A DNA stretch of 24,996 bases. It comes from a virus. Both the position numbers and the translations under genes were made by a program. The notes under the pieces are model-generated. The model worked only from the letters and a program-made list of their open reading frames with translations. It was not told where the DNA came from and did not search any database. The stretch's first letter is position 1. Every line of letters begins with the position of its first letter. This document shows positions 14,529 through 23,139 of this stretch, one piece after another. Location: IMG/VR virus record IMGVR_UViG_3300025301_000104, positions 1-24,996 of that record; one strand, written 5' to 3'.

Positions 14529-15552
14529 TAGATCAGTACGCGAATTTAGCACACAAGCCCCCGCAGGGTATGTGGGTGACTTTTTACGGGGCGGGATTTT
14601 CCCTTACGCTCAGCGTTTTTTACACGGGCAGTTTGCCAATATGGGAGCCCCCGATAGTAGTCCCTATACCTACACGGGACGACGGGTAGCGGAGTTTGAT
14701 CCCAGAGAAAAGTACGGCATGGAAATGTCGGATGCGGCAATTGGTAGTTACCAACCTTACTTAGGGGCACAAGCGGGAATGATAGACCGAGCGGCTAGTT
14801 ATCTAGATCCCACAGGGTACAAAGACTATATGTCACCCTACACTGACGAAGTAATCGACAGGACTATGGGTGATATGCGTGAGCAAATTGATTTACAAAA
14901 AGGTGCTGCCCGAGACCGTGCGGTCAGCTCAGGAGCTTTTGGCGGTAGCCGTGGCAGAATAGCAGAAGGCGAAATTGAACGGGGAGGGTTACGGTCCATG
15001 GGAGACATAGCCGCAGGTTTACGCGAAAGAGGCTTTGGACAAGCGCAAAAGCAAGCCTTTCAAGCGGCAGGTGGTTTTGGTAACTTAGGTAATATGTACG
15101 GTGGCATGGCGAGTATGCTACCGCAGTTACAAACAGGAGATATTAATCGTACCATGGGAATGGGCGGTTTAGGTAGAGGAAGAGGTCAATCGCTCGACGA
15201 TCTGGCTTATCAAAACTTTGTCGGACAATACAACCTACCGATGCAAACACTCGGTAACGTAGGCGCATTAACCGCGTCCCTTGGACCAATGGCGGGTGGT
15301 TATGGCTACGCGGGGCAAGGCATGCCGACTGAGTTTCCAGGTGGCAGTTCTTATCAACCTAGCACAGGTGGTATTGGTACCCCTGGCGCAGGCAGTTATC
15401 AACCTTATCCAGGAAGTGGGTTAGGTGGGGGTGCGCCTACAGGTTATGGAGTTTCTACAGGCGGCTATAATTACAACACTTACGGGTCTAATATGCCGAT
15501 TGCTCATGCTCGTAACGGCGGCGGCATCGGGAGCCTAAAGTACCGTGGCTAA
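14521..15552 (+). CDS. Probable virion protein, Gly/Tyr/Met-rich
   Basis: The 343-residue product has a helical core with YMSPYTDEVIDRTMGDMREQ and a basic, Ala/Ser-rich helix (RDRAVSSGAFGGSRGRIAEG). A C-terminal third follows, very rich in Gly, Tyr and Ser (GSSYQPSTGGIG and similar), likely disordered. This composition is typical of internal or ejected virion proteins in marine phages. The assignment to the virion rests on composition and position. Confidence 0.62.
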   Translation: MADRSVREFSTQAPAGYVGDFLRGGIFPYAQRFLHGQFANMGAPDSSPYTYTGRRVAEFDPREKYGMEMSDAAIGSYQPYLGAQAGMIDRAASYLDPTGYKDYMSPYTDEVIDRTMGDMREQIDLQKGAARDRAVSSGAFGGSRGRIAEGEIERGGLRSMGDIAAGLRERGFGQAQKQAFQAAGGFGNLGNMYGGMASMLPQLQTGDINRTMGMGGLGRGRGQSLDDLAYQNFVGQYNLPMQTLGNVGALTASLGPMAGGYGYAGQGMPTEFPGGSSYQPSTGGIGTPGAGSYQPYPGSGLGGGAPTGYGVSTGGYNYNTYGSNMPIAHARNGGGIGSLKYRG

Positions 15553-17290
15553 CGGACTAATGGGCTTTCCCCAATTTGCCCCTGGTGACAAAGGCGGCTT
15601 AATCCCCCAATTGCAAATGCCCCAAACTCGCATGAGTTTTCCCACCCCTAGAGGTGGCGGTGGAGGTAGAGCAAAAGTACCTGCTGCTGCTTATTTAGCT
15701 CCCTATTTAGTCTCAGGAGGACTTGGAGCTTTATTAGATCGACAACAACCTACGGTGGATGAACAAATAGAGGAGGGTTATTATACAGATCGATATCCTG
15801 ATGAAGAAACCAGAGACATTGCTATATTGGCAGATCGATTACACGGAGTAGACCCGAAACAAGAAAAAGGATTCAAGGGATTTTTAAAAGAAGCTGCCCC
15901 TGTCTTGGCGGATGTGTTGGCAGGAGCCGCTTTTGGAGAAGAAGGGGGAGCCCAATACGGAGCAACTGCCTCGAGCATACGTCAAGCTAAGAAGTTAGAC
16001 GAAACACAGACAGCTGCTCGTAAACAAGCCTTTATAGCTGATAAATTAGCGGGAGAGGCTGTTGATCACTTTAATGTGATGGAAACAGGAGCCGCCCGAG
16101 TGGGGGTAAACGATAAAAGAATTGCTCGAACTTATGCGAACGATCCAACGCTATGGATCCCTGCCTCTCCAGCAGAAATTGAGGCAGGCTTAGCTAATGA
16201 AGACGGCTATCGAAAACCAAAACCTGATGAAAATTGGATCCGAATAGCGATGCCTGGAGAAGGTGGAACAGATCCTGGGGCAGCTTATTTTGACGCAAAC
16301 TTAAAATCTTTAGATGAAAAAGGCGATGCCAGAGGGTTGATCGACTCTTCTGTGGTAAAAGTTATTACGGTGGCTTCCCCTGTATTGGATCAAGCGGCAG
16401 AAGAAGCTACTACAAGTAAAATTTCCTCACAGTCTTTAGCTAGTGGTGTTGTAAAATTGGCTAATGATGTAAGGGTTAATATAGACGGTGCAGCAAGAGC
16501 ATTGGGTTTTGACGATGGAGACAGTGCTTGGGCAATGGATAAACAGGGAGGTTCAGACGGAAGGATAGGGAGCGGTGCGTCTTCTCGAAATTTATTTAGT
16601 AAACTCCATGAATTATCTGGACAACAACAAATAGACGCTCTAAATAACTGGGTAGAAACGGCTGATTTGACCGATGATGAAAGAAAGATGTTCAAAACAA
16701 AGTTTTTACAGGACGTTTCTTTAAGAAATGTTAGACAAAAAGCCGCCCTATTACAACTTGCCTATCTAGCCGCCGCCGCCAACGGTCAAACAGGAAGAAC
16801 GTTATCGGATAAAGATTTAGCGTTTCATTTACAAATGGTGGGGTATGGGTCAACACAAGACCCTGCCGTATTACACGATAATTTAATAAGGTTTATAGAT
16901 GTGATGGTAGATGCTACGGATAATGAAACACAAGTACAAATTAATCCAAACAGTTTTCGTAAATATCCTTTAGATAGCCCTGAATTAGGTAATATGTATA
17001 AAAGTACGTTGGGTCAATGGTGGACACCAGAGGATGAAGAGAATTGGACAACGGATCCAATGAAATACACCTATAGAAACTTTTATAATAGGTATGGAAA
17101 TATTAAAAGAATAGATCAGTATTCTCAAAGAAAATATTTGCTAAATCCCGAAGAAGCTCGAGTGGGATTTGATATTTATTTTCCTGGTCGGTATAAAACT
17201 GGCACTGGCACTGGCACTGGCACTGGCACTGGCACTGGCGGTATTTTTGAGGGATTAGAAGAGATTGAACTAGACCCAGGATCCATCTAA
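15545..17290 (+). CDS. Probable virion / internal protein, 581 aa
   Basis: GTG at 15545 overlaps the previous stop by 8 nt (GTGGCTAA), with GGGAG near 15530; an ATG 15 nt later is a possible alternative. Gly/Pro-rich N-terminus, then a mostly helical body with a hydrophobic Ala/Gly stretch (PVLADVLAGAAFGEEGG) and long soluble helices. Near the C-terminus seven exact ACTGGC units encode seven Thr-Gly dipeptides. No enzyme motif was recognised. It lies between other putative virion proteins. Confidence 0.6.
   Translation: MANGLMGFPQFAPGDKGGLIPQLQMPQTRMSFPTPRGGGGGRAKVPAAAYLAPYLVSGGLGALLDRQQPTVDEQIEEGYYTDRYPDEETRDIAILADRLHGVDPKQEKGFKGFLKEAAPVLADVLAGAAFGEEGGAQYGATASSIRQAKKLDETQTAARKQAFIADKLAGEAVDHFNVMETGAARVGVNDKRIARTYANDPTLWIPASPAEIEAGLANEDGYRKPKPDENWIRIAMPGEGGTDPGAAYFDANLKSLDEKGDARGLIDSSVVKVITVASPVLDQAAEEATTSKISSQSLASGVVKLANDVRVNIDGAARALGFDDGDSAWAMDKQGGSDGRIGSGASSRNLFSKLHELSGQQQIDALNNWVETADLTDDERKMFKTKFLQDVSLRNVRQKAALLQLAYLAAAANGQTGRTLSDKDLAFHLQMVGYGSTQDPAVLHDNLIRFIDVMVDATDNETQVQINPNSFRKYPLDSPELGNMYKSTLGQWWTPEDEENWTTDPMKYTYRNFYNRYGNIKRIDQYSQRKYLLNPEEARVGFDIYFPGRYKTGTGTGTGTGTGTGGIFEGLEEIELDPGSI
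17198..17239 (+). repeat. Hexanucleotide tandem repeat (ACTGGC)x7 within a gene
   Basis: Seven uninterrupted ACTGGC units keep the reading frame and encode (Thr-Gly)7 as a linker near the C-terminus of the 581-residue protein. Perfect short repeats are prone to slippage, here in whole-codon-pair steps. Confidence 0.95.
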
Positions 17291-17291
17291 A

Positions 17292-20200
17292 ATGCCAACC
17301 TTAGACGAAGCTATTGCACTAAAAGTTGAAGAACTTAAAGGAAAGCCTGTGCGGGTGGGACAAGATATTCCCAACCCAAACATAACGTATGGTAGTTTAT
17401 ACGGGGATGAAGAACTTAAAATAGCTGTCTTAAAAGCCTCACCCATACTTCAACAACAAGTTAGGGGGATCAAAGGAGATGAAGCCGTAGACGCAGAGAT
17501 ACGTCGTTTTGATGAAGAAATAAAACCTAGAAGAACAAGTCGATATCTTAGACCTTCTCTGAATTTAACTGAGGAAGAATTAGCTCCTTCTTATGCGCAA
17601 GCAATGAAAAACTTTAGAGAAACTGAACGGGCTCAAGCCCGAGCTAGAGAAAGTGGGTACATTAGAGGAAACTTACCTGAAAGTTATCTGGTGCCAAGAA
17701 CCCCATTTAGACCGTTTGGATTAGACACAGCTATGCGACAACAAGAAAGAGGGTTTGATCCTAGAAAAGAAATAGATTTTGAAGGCGTTTTACAATTCAA
17801 ATCTGCGTTAGCGGGCTTAGGACCTCGTTGGTATACACCTGAAGATTTGAACTACACTAAACAATATTTAGGAACCAGTAGTGAAGCACGAAAAGAAAAT
17901 CCCGATATTAGAGGAAAATTTGCGGAGCGTCTTCCAGGAACTTTTGCTTGGGTAAACCCAAGAAATACAGACGACGGGATAGCTTATTTTGAAGAGGGAA
18001 AAGAACCTGTTCTATTTGACTCTGCTTTTATAAATGGTACTGATTTCTTAGAAGTTGCTCTACAAGAAACACCCCTCGTAGCTAGTGAAATTTTAATAGG
18101 GGTTAAAGGATTAAATAAGTTTGATGAATTTTTAAAAGCCATTCCTGGTGACAAAGGCTGGGTTGGGAGAGCTTTAGAAAATGTGGCAGGGAACGCTGTT
18201 TTGTCTGCGGGTCCTGCAGGTGTAGAATTTACAAGATTAGTTTTAGGAACAGCTACGGGTGTTCACGATAGAGATGTAGTAGAAATGTTAAAAGATTCAG
18301 GACTAATATTCTTTTTTTCTTATCTAGGAAATCAAGGTATTGACATAGCTTTAAATGGAATTCCTAAACTTTATCGAGGCATAACAGGTAGAGACGTAAG
18401 TGCAAGTCAAATAAATGAAATAAAGGAAGCTATCAAAAGACAACAAGCCAGCAAAGAAGGTAAAAAAGTTAAAACATTAGCGGGAACTGATGAACCCGTT
18501 TCTTTATTGGAGATAGATGAAGCAATAGAAGAATTAAGTACAGAAATAGGTCAACAAATTCCTAAATATAACCCCACTTTAGCTCAGGGCTCAAAAGATG
18601 GCAGAATGGCGGATATAGAACGCCTTTTATTGCAAAACACAAGCGACCCCCGTTACGCTAAATTTTATGAGGAGTTAATGAAGGGTAATGAAGAAACGAT
18701 ACAACAATTTTTTAGGGCTTTATTTAACAACTTAGACGAAGACGTTACAGGACAAACCGTTGCAAGGGAATTAACTCAGTTATGGGGTCGTCAAGAGGCG
18801 GGTTTTATAAAGGACGGAGAAATGGTAATCGCGGATTTAATTCAAAGTTTAGATAATGTTAAAGCACTCGGTTCAGGCAAACCCGTTTTAGATGACGTAT
18901 TAGATAAGCAAGCCTCCTCGAAACTATTTAATAGATTCACCACTCGTATAAACGAAACTGCCCGAACTTATAAAGAGACTTTAGCTACAACGGTAGACGA
19001 TGAAATAACTAATTTAGGACTTCGTGATTTAACTTTCTCTGGTAGGAAGTTTAGAAATCAAATAGCGGACTTCTTTGAAGCAGGACAACCTTCAGGAAAG
19101 ATGAACATCGGTCAGAAACAAATACAAAAAACATTTAATGAATTATTTCCTGAAGAAATGTTAGAACGGCTTACCCGATACAGTAAGGGAGATATAACGT
19201 TACCTGAACTGAATCAAATTAGAATGGAATTAAATTCTTTTGCCAGTTCACTAGACCCTAGTCAATTAGCGGAACGAAAAATCTTTAACTTAGTTAGAGA
19301 GTTACAGGACGGAATGGAAAACCAAATGTATAGTGTAATTAGAAACTCTAATATATCTAAAAGAGAGGCAGATCATTTAATAGACGTATTTAATGCCCAA
19401 AAATTTGGAACTGAATTAGCTAATAGTGAAATTATTATAGGGCTAGGAAGACAACAACCTGAATCCGTTATCAATTATTTATTTTCTACGGGGACTAAAG
19501 GAGCGCGTAAGAACACACGGGTTCGTGATTTTATGGACTTTTTAGAAAACACAAACAGCCAAGGTCAAATAGATTATATCCGTAACAGTACGATAGATTA
19601 TATAAAGCGAAACTTTTTAGATATCGCAGAAGAAACTCCCTTTAACGCAGCTAAAGCCTATCAAACATTTCTAAGAGCGAACCGAGGAACTTTAAAAGAG
19701 ATATTTCCAGAAGAACAATTTAAACAGGTGTATCAAACACCAAAGGCATTTCAGAAGAATATTATTGAACCTTTAGAAAAAATAAACCGAAAAATAGCAG
19801 TATTAGAAGCTCGTTATGGTGAGAGTAATCTCTTTAATATTGTCTCCCGAATATTAGCTACGGGAGAAAAAGCGAAAGCCTCTGGAGAACTTATTGATGA
19901 TTTAGCTCTTATTGATGATCTTTTAGACTCAGCAACTCCTGCGGAAAGAATAATTTTAGAAAAACAGATAAGCGATGTTACGAAAAAATACATCATTACT
20001 AAAACTTCAGACGATGGACTATTTGACGTTAGAAAATTAAATCAACTTATGAACGAAGGGTTTGCACCTGGAGAGCTAGTGGGTCGAGATTTAAGTTTTG
20101 AAGGCGTTTACGGTAAATTACTTGGTAAAGACGCGGATAAATTTCTTGAAAGACTTGCCGTATTACGAGACATAGGGCTTAGACAGACTGAGGATTTAAC

Positions 20201-20600
20201 CACCACGGCAGGAGCCCGCCGACAGATACAAGAGGAACTTACTGACCCTAAAATAAATTATTTAAAACGATTCCTTATTCCACCTTTAACACAATTTGGA
20301 AGAAGGGTTACAGCTGGTGAAAAATTAGTAGCAGAACGAAACTTACGATTTGTTAGCGATATTATGCGAGATGAAAAATTATTTAAGGCTTATGTAGATA
20401 CTATTACAGGTAGAAAGAAAATGGTTAACTTTATAAAGTTATTACATACTTATAATAAAAATTACATGAACGATATTGCCAGTACCCTAGATTCCTATGA
20501 CGAAGTAGAAAAGGAACAACGACCCACTAAAAAAGAATCAGAGAGGTGGCGACGTGCAGTGCCTCAATCTTTTGAAGAAATTTATGGAGCACAACGCTAA
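17292..20600 (+). CDS. Large putative internal / ejection virion protein, 1102 aa
   Basis: The longest gene in the window, starting 1 nt after the previous stop. The product is almost wholly helical and highly charged, with a modestly hydrophobic region at about 295-355 (GNAVLSAGPAGVEFTRLVLG, SGLIFFFSYLGNQGIDIAL). I recognise no transglycosylase or other enzyme motif. Size, helical content and position resemble large internal core or DNA-ejection proteins of podoviruses, but homology is not visible. The stop shares one base with the next ATG (TAATG). Confidence 0.6.
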   Translation: MPTLDEAIALKVEELKGKPVRVGQDIPNPNITYGSLYGDEELKIAVLKASPILQQQVRGIKGDEAVDAEIRRFDEEIKPRRTSRYLRPSLNLTEEELAPSYAQAMKNFRETERAQARARESGYIRGNLPESYLVPRTPFRPFGLDTAMRQQERGFDPRKEIDFEGVLQFKSALAGLGPRWYTPEDLNYTKQYLGTSSEARKENPDIRGKFAERLPGTFAWVNPRNTDDGIAYFEEGKEPVLFDSAFINGTDFLEVALQETPLVASEILIGVKGLNKFDEFLKAIPGDKGWVGRALENVAGNAVLSAGPAGVEFTRLVLGTATGVHDRDVVEMLKDSGLIFFFSYLGNQGIDIALNGIPKLYRGITGRDVSASQINEIKEAIKRQQASKEGKKVKTLAGTDEPVSLLEIDEAIEELSTEIGQQIPKYNPTLAQGSKDGRMADIERLLLQNTSDPRYAKFYEELMKGNEETIQQFFRALFNNLDEDVTGQTVARELTQLWGRQEAGFIKDGEMVIADLIQSLDNVKALGSGKPVLDDVLDKQASSKLFNRFTTRINETARTYKETLATTVDDEITNLGLRDLTFSGRKFRNQIADFFEAGQPSGKMNIGQKQIQKTFNELFPEEMLERLTRYSKGDITLPELNQIRMELNSFASSLDPSQLAERKIFNLVRELQDGMENQMYSVIRNSNISKREADHLIDVFNAQKFGTELANSEIIIGLGRQQPESVINYLFSTGTKGARKNTRVRDFMDFLENTNSQGQIDYIRNSTIDYIKRNFLDIAEETPFNAAKAYQTFLRANRGTLKEIFPEEQFKQVYQTPKAFQKNIIEPLEKINRKIAVLEARYGESNLFNIVSRILATGEKAKASGELIDDLALIDDLLDSATPAERIILEKQISDVTKKYIITKTSDDGLFDVRKLNQLMNEGFAPGELVGRDLSFEGVYGKLLGKDADKFLERLAVLRDIGLRQTEDLTTTAGARRQIQEELTDPKINYLKRFLIPPLTQFGRRVTAGEKLVAERNLRFVSDIMRDEKLFKAYVDTITGRKKMVNFIKLLHTYNKNYMNDIASTLDSYDEVEKEQRPTKKESERWRRAVPQSFEEIYGAQR

Positions 20601-22639
20601 TGCCCGCTAACATCAACTACGGAAATTTATACACTCTTTTAGCAAATGCTAATCGTAGTGCAGGGCGCATGAGTTATCATTCAGGAACTACTCCTGCCCA
20701 AATAAAAGATATGATAACTTTTATAGAACAGGGGATGAGTCCAGGTCAAGCTGCCACAATGGCCAGTCGAAATGTAAAACCTCAAGTCCAGCCTGTACAA
20801 GAACAACCCGTAGAACAGACTACTTCTACACCCTTTATAGATGTTAATGCCGACCCCTATTTTGGTGAAAAACAACCTACTGTATCTAAAGACGCTACAG
20901 AATCAACTTTACCAGACATTCAACCTGTAACAACAACTGAAGAAAAAACCACCTATGACCCAATGAACACGGGCGCAACGGCAGCAGAAATTCAAAAATA
21001 TGATTTTAATGATCCTGACCGTATTGCGCGTATAGAGGCTATGTTTCCTTCTGACGAGACTCCTGCTTATATAGAAGAAACTCCTGCTTATGAAACTTTA
21101 ATAGAGAACCAACCCTTTATTGAAGACACCCCTGCGTATGTTGAAGACACCCCTGCGTATGTTGAAGACACCCCTGCTTATATTGATATCGCTGGAGATC
21201 CTTATGCGGGCGAGAAACAACCTACTGTATCTTCAGAAGCAACAGAATCAACTTTACCAGACATTCAACCTGTAACAACTGTTGAAGAAACTCCTGCTTA
21301 TGTTGAAGAGGCTCCTGCTTATGTTGAAGAGGCTCCTGCTTATATAGAAGAAACTCCTGCTTATATAGAAGAAACTCCTGCTTATGTTGAAGCAGCTCCT
21401 GCTTATGAAACTTTAGTACAGAACCAACCCTTTATAGATATTAATAATCCAAATCCCTACGCAGGAGGAGAAGCTCAACCCACAGTTGCGGACCGAGCAG
21501 GTGGAATCAGTGAAGTGGTAGATGATACGGGGATTATGAGCGATGATGCAGGGATTATGAGCTTAGCTAACGACGCCATTACTAAACGTAAAGAAGCTAA
21601 TGACGCCGTGGCTAGTGCCACCAATTCCTATGAAGCAGATGTTGCCGAGTTTAAAGATATAGAAGCTAAAGACGCGGAAGCTAAGGTAACCGCCGCATTT
21701 GATGCAGGAATAGGTAGTTTTGGAGCTGCTACAGCTGCCAAAGGTGACGCCCCTGTTATGCCAAGTGCCTCTGGAGATATTTCAGGAGGAGGCGCAGGGA
21801 TAGACTATTTACCTAGTTCTCCCCAACCAATAACTAAGGTTGGTACGGCTTCTACAACTGGAAGATCACGCTACGACCCCGTTAATAATTGGGGAGAACC
21901 AGAATTTGAAGCCTATATACCTGAAAGTGAAATTATTAAGCCTGAAGATTTTACTACGGCGGAAAAGTCTCCTTTTATGGATGACAATCCATATAACAAT
22001 GTTTTTGAAGCTCCTGGGGCAAACGTAACAGCTAATGTAGGTGCAGGCGCAGGTAGTGATGCTCGTGTTGATTACGCACCTGTTAATAACCCATTTGAAC
22101 CCGTGGAAGTAGCCTATGATTCTACTCGCGACCAAATCATTGACCCGAACGCCCCTGATCCAAGAATAGGTTGGTGGGATGACCCTAACGCACCTGGACC
22201 TGATCCCAAGTTCTGGGATCCTAACACGGGAACTTATGGACCTCCTCCTGACGACGAAGTAGTGGGGATACCCGCTCTTCCTGACCCTGTCCCAACACCT
22301 AGACCTCCACCGCCAGAGGATCTTTCCCCTATGAACCGTTTAATTTATTACCAAACAGGTATGTTTGGGGGACAACCTCAGGGAGGCTATCAACCCTATG
22401 AGCAATACTCTACGGCACCGTATACACGCCCTATGTCCGTTTCTCAATTTGGGGCGGCACCAGGAATGCCTAAACCTGTTGAAGCAAACCAAGGAAGATA
22501 TATAAACCAACAACCGACTCGGAATTTAAAGAAATTATTTAACAACCCTCTTGATCAAGGGTTAGCAAAGTTGCCTGTAACAGGACAAAACGATACACTA
22601 ACTCAAATATTTCAAGCGGGATTTAGACCAAGGAGATAA
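20600..22639 (+). CDS. Repeat-rich virion-associated protein with (E/D)(T/A)PAY(V/I)E heptads
   Basis: The 679-residue protein has a short helical N-terminus (ITFIEQGMSPGQAATMASRN). Then come two clusters with 11 PAY motifs of the form ETPAYVE or EAPAYIE, embedded in a larger duplicated unit (DPYxGEKQPTVS...ATESTLPDIQPVTT) spaced by 345 nt. The middle is acidic and Ala-rich; the C-terminus is Pro/Gly-rich. It is probably mostly disordered and extended. Its place among virion genes suggests a structural or ejected role. No family was recognised for the repeat. Confidence 0.65.
   Translation: MPANINYGNLYTLLANANRSAGRMSYHSGTTPAQIKDMITFIEQGMSPGQAATMASRNVKPQVQPVQEQPVEQTTSTPFIDVNADPYFGEKQPTVSKDATESTLPDIQPVTTTEEKTTYDPMNTGATAAEIQKYDFNDPDRIARIEAMFPSDETPAYIEETPAYETLIENQPFIEDTPAYVEDTPAYVEDTPAYIDIAGDPYAGEKQPTVSSEATESTLPDIQPVTTVEETPAYVEEAPAYVEEAPAYIEETPAYIEETPAYVEAAPAYETLVQNQPFIDINNPNPYAGGEAQPTVADRAGGISEVVDDTGIMSDDAGIMSLANDAITKRKEANDAVASATNSYEADVAEFKDIEAKDAEAKVTAAFDAGIGSFGAATAAKGDAPVMPSASGDISGGGAGIDYLPSSPQPITKVGTASTTGRSRYDPVNNWGEPEFEAYIPESEIIKPEDFTTAEKSPFMDDNPYNNVFEAPGANVTANVGAGAGSDARVDYAPVNNPFEPVEVAYDSTRDQIIDPNAPDPRIGWWDDPNAPGPDPKFWDPNTGTYGPPPDDEVVGIPALPDPVPTPRPPPPEDLSPMNRLIYYQTGMFGGQPQGGYQPYEQYSTAPYTRPMSVSQFGAAPGMPKPVEANQGRYINQQPTRNLKKLFNNPLDQGLAKLPVTGQNDTLTQIFQAGFRPRR
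20897..21279 (+). repeat. Duplicated segment, 38-nt identical core 345 nt apart
   Basis: The 38-nt stretch at 20897-20934 recurs identically at 21242-21279, in the same frame (345 nt = 115 codons). Both code for TESTLPDIQPVTT. Diverged similarity extends upstream (GEKQPTVS in both), indicating a segmental duplication within the gene. Confidence 0.9.
21122..21406 (+). repeat. 21-nt heptad-coding tandem repeats, two clusters
   Basis: 21122-21142 and 21143-21163 are identical 21-nt units coding EDTPAYV, with a third, slightly changed unit following. A second cluster of six 21-nt units runs 21281-21406, with adjacent identical pairs (21302-21322 = 21323-21343; 21344-21364 = 21365-21385). Identical neighbours at nucleotide level point to recent tandem amplification. 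Confidence 0.92.
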
Positions 22640-22641
22640 AA

Positions 22642-23139
22642 ATGCCAGGAATAGAAGATTTAACAAACATAATGGTAGAAGGGGGTCGAAACGATATCCC
22701 TGGAGGTCCACCACCCCCTATGGGTGGTCCTCCTATGGGTGGTCCCCCTATGGGTGGTCCAGCACCATTACCAACAGGCGATCCCGCCGCAATGGAATCC
22801 CTCATGGCGAACGCAGATATGTTAGGTGCGGGTACAGAACGCCCACCGATGGAAGGAGGAGGCGGCATAGAGCAAGACGCCATGGCATTAGCTGATGCGG
22901 TAGTCGGTAGAGCCCAAGGTGATATTGGGGCGGCTGTAGCTATCCTAGACGGGGCTAAAGAACTGTTGTTAGGCAGTGAACAACCCATGATGGCGGCAGA
23001 AGGAATGCCTTTAACTCAAGCGGGGCAAAGCGAACTAGATACCCGTATGCACAAGATTAGGGATTACGAAGATTACGATCAAGATAATTCTGTAACGGCT
23101 GAAGAAGCCATGCGAAGACTACAAGAGTTTAGATCTTAA
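22642..23139 (+). CDS. Small virion-associated protein with Pro/Gly/Met repeats and an EF-hand-like loop
   Basis: AAGGAG lies just upstream of the ATG. Three 15-nt units (22717-22761) encode PMGGP repeats at residues about 26-40. The middle (about 76-112) is an Ala-rich helix. The C-terminus contains DYDQDNSVTAEE (residues 144-155), matching the 12-residue EF-hand calcium loop with D144, D146, D148, S150, T152 and E155 at ligand positions, followed by a helix (AMRRLQEF). Only one such loop is visible. The gene is last in the rightward block and its stop overlaps the helicase stop. Confidence 0.65.
   Translation: MPGIEDLTNIMVEGGRNDIPGGPPPPMGGPPMGGPPMGGPAPLPTGDPAAMESLMANADMLGAGTERPPMEGGGGIEQDAMALADAVVGRAQGDIGAAVAILDGAKELLLGSEQPMMAAEGMPLTQAGQSELDTRMHKIRDYEDYDQDNSVTAEEAMRRLQEFRS

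Noticed and set aside
22623-22988. 121-residue minus-strand frame rich in Pro and Gly
   Set aside because: It mirrors the PMGGP repeats of the plus-strand gene at 22642-23139; composition is explained by that repeat.
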